NCBI GenBank assembly: GCA_031178305.1
Contig: JAPSJG010000023.1
Span: 1 to 18,102 of the forward strand
DNA: 18,102 bases
From: Sinorhizobium sp.
GTDB taxonomy: Bacteria; Pseudomonadota; Alphaproteobacteria; Rhizobiales; Rhizobiaceae
Reading direction: 5' to 3'
Position numbers and translations under genes: made by a program. The notes beneath the pieces are model-generated. The model did not search any database. It had not been told where the DNA came from and worked only from the letters and a program-made list of their open reading frames with translations. Every line of letters starts with the position of its first letter. Within the stretch, counting starts at the first letter, position 1. Positions 13,195-18,102 of this stretch are shown in pieces.

Positions 13195-14364
13195 TCACGG
13201 CGTAAGGACCACTTTCACGCAGCCGTCCCTTCGCTCGTTGAAGGTCTTGTAGAGGTCCGGCCCATCCTCGAGTCTTCCGCGATGGGTAATGACGAAGGAC
13301 GGATCGATCTCGCCATTGCGAATGCGTTGGAGCAGCGACGGCAGATAGCGTTGCACCGGAGTTTGCGCCATACGGAAGGTCAAGCCGCGATTGATCGCCG
13401 ATCCGAACGGTATTTTGTCGAGCAAGCCCCCATAGACGCCGACGATAGAAACCGTGCCAAAGTTGCGGCAGCAATGGATCGCCTGCCGCAGCACATGCGG
13501 TCGGTCCGTGCCGAGATAGGTCGCAACCTTCACCCGATCGACAAAGGAATCGAGGCTGGCGCGGCTGTGAGCTTCGGTCCCGACCGCGTCGATGCAGGCA
13601 TCCGCGCCGCGGCCATGGGTCATCTCCATGATGCGGTCGTAGATATCCTCTTCCATGAAATCGATCGTCGCCGCCCCGGCCGCCTCGGCGAGCCGCAAGC
13701 GTTCAGGCACCGTGTCGATGGCGATGACGCGCTCTGCCCCGAGGAGGAAGGCCGAGCGTATCGCCATCTGGCCGACCGGTCCGCAGCCCCAGATGGCGAT
13801 GGTGTCGCCGGGCGCGATGTCGCAGAACTCCGCCGCCATGTATCCGGTCGGAAAGATATCCGACAGGAAAAGGACCTGATCGTCCGTCAGCTCGTCAGGG
13901 ATCCTGATCGGGCCAACATCCGCATGCGGCACGCGCAGATACTCCGCCTGGCCGCCGCGGTATCCGCCGAGAAGGTGCGAGTAGCCGAACAGGCCCCCTG
14001 GCGAATTGCCCCACAATTTTCTTGCCTTCTCCCGGTCGGGATTGGTGCGTTCGCAGGCCGAGTAGAAGCCGCGTTGGCAGAAGAAGCATTCGCCGCAGGA
14101 GATGGTGAAGGGCACGACCACGCGGTCGCCGACCTTCAGCCCGGTCGCTGCCTTGCCGACCTCGACGACCTCGCCCATCGCCTCGTGGCCGATAACGTCG
14201 CCATGCTCCATCGACGGTATCAGCCCGTTGAAGATATGCAGGTCAGACCCGCAGATGGCGCAGGCCGTCACCTTGATGATGGCGTCGCGGTCGTCCTCAA
14301 TCCGGGGATCGGGAACGCTCTCGCACCGGATGTCGCCCTTGCCATGCCAGGTCAACGCCCTCAT
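13195..14364 (-). CDS. Zinc-dependent alcohol dehydrogenase (formaldehyde-dehydrogenase-like MDR)
   Basis: A 389-residue medium-chain dehydrogenase from ATG 14364, preceded by AGGGAG. Catalytic zinc ligands C38 (AICGSD) and H60-E61 (GHEAMGEV) are present. A structural zinc loop has Cys at 90, 93, 96 and 104. The Rossmann motif GCGPVGQ (193-199) has an Asp about 18 residues later (D217), which favours NAD. The insert LWGNSPGGLFGYSHLLGGYRGGQAEYLRVPHAD is typical of the glutathione-independent formaldehyde dehydrogenase and threonine-dehydrogenase-like branch. The likely reaction is NAD-linked oxidation of an alcohol or aldehyde; the substrate is unknown. It is divergent from the amidohydrolase operon and has a candidate stress promoter about 45 bases upstream. 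Confidence 0.9.
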   Translation of the reverse strand: MRALTWHGKGDIRCESVPDPRIEDDRDAIIKVTACAICGSDLHIFNGLIPSMEHGDVIGHEAMGEVVEVGKAATGLKVGDRVVVPFTISCGECFFCQRGFYSACERTNPDREKARKLWGNSPGGLFGYSHLLGGYRGGQAEYLRVPHADVGPIRIPDELTDDQVLFLSDIFPTGYMAAEFCDIAPGDTIAIWGCGPVGQMAIRSAFLLGAERVIAIDTVPERLRLAEAAGAATIDFMEEDIYDRIMEMTHGRGADACIDAVGTEAHSRASLDSFVDRVKVATYLGTDRPHVLRQAIHCCRNFGTVSIVGVYGGLLDKIPFGSAINRGLTFRMAQTPVQRYLPSLLQRIRNGEIDPSFVITHRGRLEDGPDLYKTFNERRDGCVKVVLTP

Positions 14365-14406
14365 CTCGATACTCCCTCACGCTGAAGATGGGCCAAGGTG
14401 CTGACC

Positions 14407-14432
14407 AACCGCGGGCGGGGTGAATATGTTCC
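14407..14432 (-). promoter_or_regulatory. Candidate RpoE2/EcfG-type stress promoter of the dehydrogenase gene
   Basis: On the minus strand GGAAC (14432-14428) is followed by 19 bases and TT (14408-14407, in the context CGGTT). This matches GGAAC-N18-19-TT with a good -10. The predicted start is about 35 bases ahead of the ATG at 14364. Pattern match only. Confidence 0.45.
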
Positions 14433-14458
14433 GCGCAGATGGCAGCGCATGACGTTCT

Positions 14459-14483
14459 GGAACTGAAAAGTCGTTTCGGAATT
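14459..14483 (+). promoter_or_regulatory. Weaker candidate stress promoter of the amidohydrolase operon
   Basis: GGAAC (14459-14463), 18 bases, then TT (14482-14483) in the context AATT, which lacks the usual CGTT. It points toward the amidohydrolase start at 14538. It is less convincing than its divergent partner. Confidence 0.28.
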
Positions 14484-14537
14484 GTAGCTTAAGACGCATT
14501 GGCCGAGTTCCAGTGGAATGACCGGTGGGTATGGACA

Positions 14538-15368
14538 ATGAAGAAAGCCCCGGATTCAGTCGCGGATCTGGCGCCGCCCGTAACAGCCGAATGGTGGACC
14601 CAGCATCGCGGCTACTCGCCCGTCGTCGCGACGGCAATCCATAGCGGTCATATGGCGCGCGATGCGGTGGAGCGCTGTTTCGCGCTTTCCGAAGCCGAGC
14701 GCCTGCGGGAGGAAGACCCTTTCACCGAGTTCTTCATCCGCGATGTCCCCAATCGGATCGTCGTGCACCGCTCTCGTTTCGAGGTCGACATCAACCGGCC
14801 GCGCGACGGTGCGATCTATCTTCGCCCGGAACAGGCCTGGGGCCTCAATGTTTGGACATGCGAGCTGCCCCGTCGGGTGATCGAGGAGTCACTCGCCATC
14901 CATGACGAGTATTATGCGATGCTGAAGTCGTTCCTTGCGGGCATCGAGCGGTGCCACGGGCGCTTCGTCGTGCTCGACGTTCACAGCTACAACCACCGGC
15001 GCCGCGGACCCGAGGCCGAGCCGATGGCGGCGGCGGAAGCACCGGATGTCAATCTCGGCACCTTTTCGATGGATCGCCGCAAGTGGGCCCATGTGGTCGA
15101 CGCCTTTGCCGAAGCTCTGCGAGCCTTCGATTTCCCAGGAGGTCCTCTCGACGTGCGGGAAAACGTCGCCTTTCAGGGGCGCGGTGAACAGGCGCGTTTC
15201 ATCCATGAACATTTCCCCGATACCGGCTGCGCGGTCGCCGTCGAATTTAAGAAGTTCTTCATGGAGGAATGGACTGGCACGCCGTCCGTGGAGACCCTCG
15301 CCGCGATCAGGCAGCTGCTCGCATCGACGCAGCCGGTGCTCACCGAAGCTCTGGAGACGGGCCGATGA
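14538..15368 (+). CDS. N-formylglutamate amidohydrolase family protein
   Basis: A 276-residue protein from ATG 14538; the frame reaches back to a TTG at 14499, but no SD or conserved residues support it. The family (zinc hydrolases with a carboxypeptidase-like fold) cleaves N-formyl-L-glutamate in histidine degradation, but many members have other amide substrates. Visible hallmarks are AIHSGH (H35, H38), FEVDINRPRD (81-90) and VLDVHSYNHRRRG (H149). No hut genes are near. The stop codon overlaps the next start (ATGA at 15365-15368), so translation is coupled to the DUF1704 gene, and the ATP-grasp gene follows. That context suggests action on a peptide or amino-acid conjugate made or trimmed by the partners rather than on free formylglutamate. 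Confidence 0.85.
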   Translation: MKKAPDSVADLAPPVTAEWWTQHRGYSPVVATAIHSGHMARDAVERCFALSEAERLREEDPFTEFFIRDVPNRIVVHRSRFEVDINRPRDGAIYLRPEQAWGLNVWTCELPRRVIEESLAIHDEYYAMLKSFLAGIERCHGRFVVLDVHSYNHRRRGPEAEPMAAAEAPDVNLGTFSMDRRKWAHVVDAFAEALRAFDFPGGPLDVRENVAFQGRGEQARFIHEHFPDTGCAVAVEFKKFFMEEWTGTPSVETLAAIRQLLASTQPVLTEALETGR

Positions 15369-17254
15369 AACTTGCGAGTGCGCGCATCCCTCCGGAGGCG
15401 AACCTCAAGGACTGGATGGCGGAGGTCCTAGCGGCGATTGAGGCCGGCAAGCCCGTGCGCAAGGAACTTGCAGGCGGACGTCTGCATATTGATCGGGCGC
15501 TGCCCTTCATCTGCGTCCACCTGTCGGGCGACAACAGCACACCCGTGGCACAGGAAGTCGCCCAAGCGAATGCGTCCTACGTCATCGCCCCCGATGCGGC
15601 CACGGCCGCCCCGATCATAGCGGCAATCGGAACTGCGCTCGAACGCCGCTTCGGCGCCTTCATGGTGTTCGAGATCGGAGAACTCGCCACGGACGAGTTG
15701 CTGGACGATAAGGCGCCGTTTCTTTCGCCCTTCACGCTCGAAGTCGCGGTCGACACCCAACGGGAGATCCGGGCGGCCGCAAGGTCCTTCATCGACGCCT
15801 TCGAGGCGATCCAGGCGAAGTTCCGCACGCCACGCATCGAATTTCGCGAAATGGCGGACAGCGCAAACGACGAAAGGCTCAAGGTGCCGTTTCCCCAGAT
15901 GCGTGTGCGCTTTGCTCCGATTTACCGCCAGCGCCAGTCGGGCAATATCTATCCCGAGATCCGCGAGCGCTTGATCGCCAGCATCTTTGACGCCGGCCTG
16001 CACGCCTTTGCTGCCTTTGCAAGCACAACGCGAAGCCTGACGATCACCACGCATCGCGCGCTCGGACGGAAGGCCTTTGTCGATGCCGTAGAGCGCGCCG
16101 ATCGCAATATGGACGAAGTGGCCGCAAGCTTCGACTTCCTGCTTGCCGTCACTCCAATCAATGCAGAAGCCGCCTGGAACGAGTTCGTCGCAGAGGATTG
16201 CTCGCGGGCGCCGCGCTTTCTCTACCGGCCTCTGGCGTTCCAGGTGGAGGCAGCGAAACGAAAGCTTTTCTCCATTTCCTTCGACCATCTCGAAGACCCG
16301 GTACTCTACCAGCTCTACCGGGAAAAACAGCAGGAGCTCGATCTGCAGCTGTCGATGCTTTCTGTGCGTGGAACGGCAAAGTTCCTGGAATTCGGCCGCG
16401 CCCTCTATGGTCCCGTCGAGCCCGCGCTCTTCCGAGCGGCAAAGGAAATCCTTGCCCGCGGCAACGCCCGCGCAGACAAGAGCGGTTTCGGCATGCGTCC
16501 GCCCGAGCAGAGCGCAGACTGTTACCTGATCGAAAGGCGAGCACGCGAAATGATCGGCGAATATGTCCGCCGTTGCAGCGACTTCGACGCGCGTGTCGAG
16601 GTGCGGGACGACCTTCCCCCCGGGCTGCTCGTCTCGGGCAGTCGCCTGCTCATCGCTCGAACCACCGTGATGGACAAAGATCGTGTCGAGCCGATCCTCA
16701 GTCACGAGATCGGCGTCCATCTACTGACCTATTTCAATGGATCGGCGCAAGGGCTGCGCCTGTTTCGCTCCGGCCTCGCCGGCTACGAAGGCATGCAGGA
16801 GGGCCTGGCCGTCTTTGCGGAATACCTTTCGGCCGGCATGACGGCCGAGCGGTTGCGGCTTATCGCTGCCCGCGTGGTTGCCTGCGCCGCTATGCTCGAC
16901 GGCGCATCCCTGCCGGAAGCCCATTGGCTGCTCGTGCACGAGCATGGCTTGCCGAAAGCGGATGCGTTCAATGTGGTCCTGCGCGTCTACCGCGGCGGCG
17001 GGTTCGTCAAGGATGCGATCTATCTCAGGGGGCTCCTGCAGTTGCTAGACCATTTGGCCGAAGGCGGGGCGCTCGAACCCTTCTGGATGGGAAAGATCGC
17101 CGCCTCGCATTTCGGCGTGATGCAGGAACTGAATGCCCGCGGCCTGCTCGGCGGACCGGCGGTCCGCCCGATGTTCCTCGATTCCGCGGAAGCGACGGCG
17201 CGGCTTTCCAGGGCGCGATCGGCAAGGACTCCGCTCGACCTGCTGAACCAATAG
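15365..17254 (+). CDS. QEGLA-motif DUF1704 protein (MATCAP-like zinc metallopeptidase)
   Basis: A 629-residue protein from ATG 15365, overlapping the stop of the amidohydrolase gene by four bases. The family is annotated as flavohaemoglobin expression-modulating QEGLA motif protein (DUF1704/TIGR02421). The C-terminal half holds SHEIGVHLLTYFNG, an HExxxH zinc-binding motif at H447-E448-H452. About 25 residues later comes GMQEGLAVFAEYLS (Q478-E479-G-L-A), whose Glu is the likely third metal ligand. The same catalytic layout is known from eukaryotic MATCAP, a carboxypeptidase that removes the C-terminal tyrosine of tubulin. The N-terminal 350 residues are not recognised as a separate enzyme; they include the conserved segment RFLYRPLAFQVEAAKRKLFSI. 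Metallo-carboxypeptidase activity is inferred, target unknown. No signal peptide is seen. Confidence 0.88.
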   Translation: MKLASARIPPEANLKDWMAEVLAAIEAGKPVRKELAGGRLHIDRALPFICVHLSGDNSTPVAQEVAQANASYVIAPDAATAAPIIAAIGTALERRFGAFMVFEIGELATDELLDDKAPFLSPFTLEVAVDTQREIRAAARSFIDAFEAIQAKFRTPRIEFREMADSANDERLKVPFPQMRVRFAPIYRQRQSGNIYPEIRERLIASIFDAGLHAFAAFASTTRSLTITTHRALGRKAFVDAVERADRNMDEVAASFDFLLAVTPINAEAAWNEFVAEDCSRAPRFLYRPLAFQVEAAKRKLFSISFDHLEDPVLYQLYREKQQELDLQLSMLSVRGTAKFLEFGRALYGPVEPALFRAAKEILARGNARADKSGFGMRPPEQSADCYLIERRAREMIGEYVRRCSDFDARVEVRDDLPPGLLVSGSRLLIARTTVMDKDRVEPILSHEIGVHLLTYFNGSAQGLRLFRSGLAGYEGMQEGLAVFAEYLSAGMTAERLRLIAARVVACAAMLDGASLPEAHWLLVHEHGLPKADAFNVVLRVYRGGGFVKDAIYLRGLLQLLDHLAEGGALEPFWMGKIAASHFGVMQELNARGLLGGPAVRPMFLDSAEATARLSRARSARTPLDLLNQ

Positions 17255-17263
17255 GAGCCTGAT

Positions 17264-18102
17264 ATGCGCATTGCCTTTCTCGTCAATTCTCTCGAGGGCG
17301 AGACGGCGTACTATACGACGACTTGGCTCGCGCTTGCCGCGCTCGGGCGTGGACACGAGGTTTGTTACGTCACGCCCGGAGATTTCGTGCTCCGGCCGGA
17401 CAATAGCCTTCTGATCCGCGCGATTACCTTGAACGGCTCGAAGCCGAAAAAGCCTGAAACATTGCTCAACGCGCTGAAGCGTGAACGGGCGAAGATATCC
17501 ACCATCGATATACGGGAAGTCCAGGTGCTGTTCCTCAGGAACGATCCGTCGGAGGATGCCGAAAGGCGTCCGTGGGCAGTCTATGCCGGCACCAATTTCG
17601 GGAGGCTGGCGGCGGCTGCGGGCGTCATCGTGGTCAATGATCCCGATGGTTTGGCGCTTGCGCAGAATAAACTCTATTTTCAAGGATTTCCCGATGTCGT
17701 CCGCCCGACGACGCTGATCTCCAGGAGCATCGAGGAGATCCGCGCCTTTGTCGAGGACCATCCGGACGGCGCCATATTGAAACCGCTGCAGGGATCGGGA
17801 GGCAGGAATGTCTTCAAGATCCGATCCAAGGACGAGGCGAACCTCAATCAGATTTTCGAGGCGGCAAGCGGCGCCGGATACTTAATTGCCCAGAATTATC
17901 TGGCAGAGGCTACCGCCGGCGACATCCGCCTGTTCCTGTTGAACGGGCGGCCGCTCGAGCGTCACGGCGTTTATGCCGCCTTCCGCCGGGTTCCGGCACA
18001 GGGCGATGTCCGTTCGAACCTGCATGCCAGCGGCACGGCCGAGCCGGCGACGATCACCCCGCAAATTCTCGCCGTCGCTGAAAAGCTGCGCCCCAAACTG
18101 AC
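17264..18102 (+). CDS. Glutathione-synthetase-like ATP-grasp ligase (5' part, runs off the window)
   Basis: Starts at ATG 17264 with AGGAG seven bases upstream, nine bases after the DUF1704 stop. 279 complete codons are visible and the frame is open at 18102. The N-terminus MRIAFLVNSLEGE with a Rossmann-like first domain is followed by VVNDPDGLALAQNKLYFQGFPDVVRPTTLISR (about 125-157). Next is ILKPLQGSGGRNVFKI (about 171-186), the ATP-grasp lid with its Lys and glycine-rich loop. GDIRLFLLNGRPLERHG and RRVPAQGDVRSNLHASG complete the nucleotide and metal-binding part as in GshB. Such enzymes join a carboxylate to an amine through an acyl-phosphate. The protein is not the usual GshB context and its partners are hydrolases, so it probably ligates an amino acid to a peptide, protein or small molecule. 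Substrate unknown. Confidence 0.85.
   Translation, partial: MRIAFLVNSLEGETAYYTTTWLALAALGRGHEVCYVTPGDFVLRPDNSLLIRAITLNGSKPKKPETLLNALKRERAKISTIDIREVQVLFLRNDPSEDAERRPWAVYAGTNFGRLAAAAGVIVVNDPDGLALAQNKLYFQGFPDVVRPTTLISRSIEEIRAFVEDHPDGAILKPLQGSGGRNVFKIRSKDEANLNQIFEAASGAGYLIAQNYLAEATAGDIRLFLLNGRPLERHGVYAAFRRVPAQGDVRSNLHASGTAEPATITPQILAVAEKLRPKL

Noticed and set aside
13039..14385. A 448-codon plus-strand frame opposite the dehydrogenase.
   Set aside because: The minus-strand dehydrogenase has complete zinc and Rossmann motifs; the plus frame has none and overlaps the phosphoesterase gene.
15428..16720. A 430-codon minus-strand frame opposite the DUF1704 gene.
   Set aside because: Shadow of a gene with clear motifs and operon spacing.
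1..18102. tRNA or rRNA genes, CRISPR arrays, insertion sequences or transposases.
   Set aside because: None seen: no cloverleaf with a CCA-type end, no regularly spaced repeats with unique spacers, and no transposase motifs or terminal repeats with target duplications.

Overview
The window looks like the replication and partition region of a large rhizobial replicon, most likely a Sinorhizobium/Ensifer secondary replicon of the pSymB type. Three things point there. There is a complete, minus-strand repABC cassette (repA-repB-repC, 7745 down to 4092) with its counter-transcribed RNA between repB and repC. There are 16-bp palindromes that fit the repABC parS pattern GTT-N4-GC-N4-AAC. There are also several copies of a two-module palindromic intergenic element of the kind scattered through Sinorhizobium genomes. 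Base composition is GC-rich throughout and the genes are rhizobial in character. Species assignment is inference; no database was searched.

Layout. 1-903: 3' end of a molybdopterin-binding oxidoreductase large subunit (IorB-like). 904-1052: mosaic palindromic element. 1053-2198 (-): DUF1612/HTH protein of the plasmid-associated RHE_PE00001 type. 2199-2673: non-coding, with two parS-like palindromes and a reversed, damaged mosaic element. 2674-3510 (+): small glycosyltransferase. 3511-4091: non-coding, with a third parS-like palindrome. 4092-7745 (-): repC, incA antisense RNA, repB, repA. 7746-8044: shared upstream region with two palindromes of a second sequence class. 8045-8839 (+): HutC-like GntR regulator. 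8840-9359: non-coding with a mosaic element. 9360-11321 (+): divergent EF-G paralogue. 11322-11644: perfect hairpin, mosaic element and a candidate stress promoter. 11645-13169 (+): nucleotidyltransferase-like protein plus metallophosphoesterase. 13195-14364 (-): zinc alcohol/formaldehyde dehydrogenase-like MDR. 14365-14537: divergent promoter region. 14538-18102 (+): N-formylglutamate amidohydrolase-like protein, QEGLA/DUF1704 metallopeptidase and glutathione-synthetase-like ATP-grasp ligase, the last cut by the window end.

How it fits together. RepA and RepB partition the replicon through parS-like sites that appear on both sides of the cassette. RepC initiates replication, probably from an AT-rich inverted-repeat segment inside its own gene, and incA RNA limits RepC. 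The most interesting part is the right-hand trio. It encodes an ATP-grasp amino-acid/peptide ligase next to a DUF1704 protease with an HExxxH zinc motif (the family of eukaryotic MATCAP tubulin detyrosinases) and a second zinc amidohydrolase. This gene set could add and remove terminal amino acids on an unknown peptide or protein. Sequences resembling promoters of the RpoE2/EcfG general stress sigma factor (GGAAC-N18-19-TT) precede the dehydrogenase, the nucleotidyltransferase pair and, more weakly, the trio. This suggests, without proving, that much of the right half is a stress-response block.
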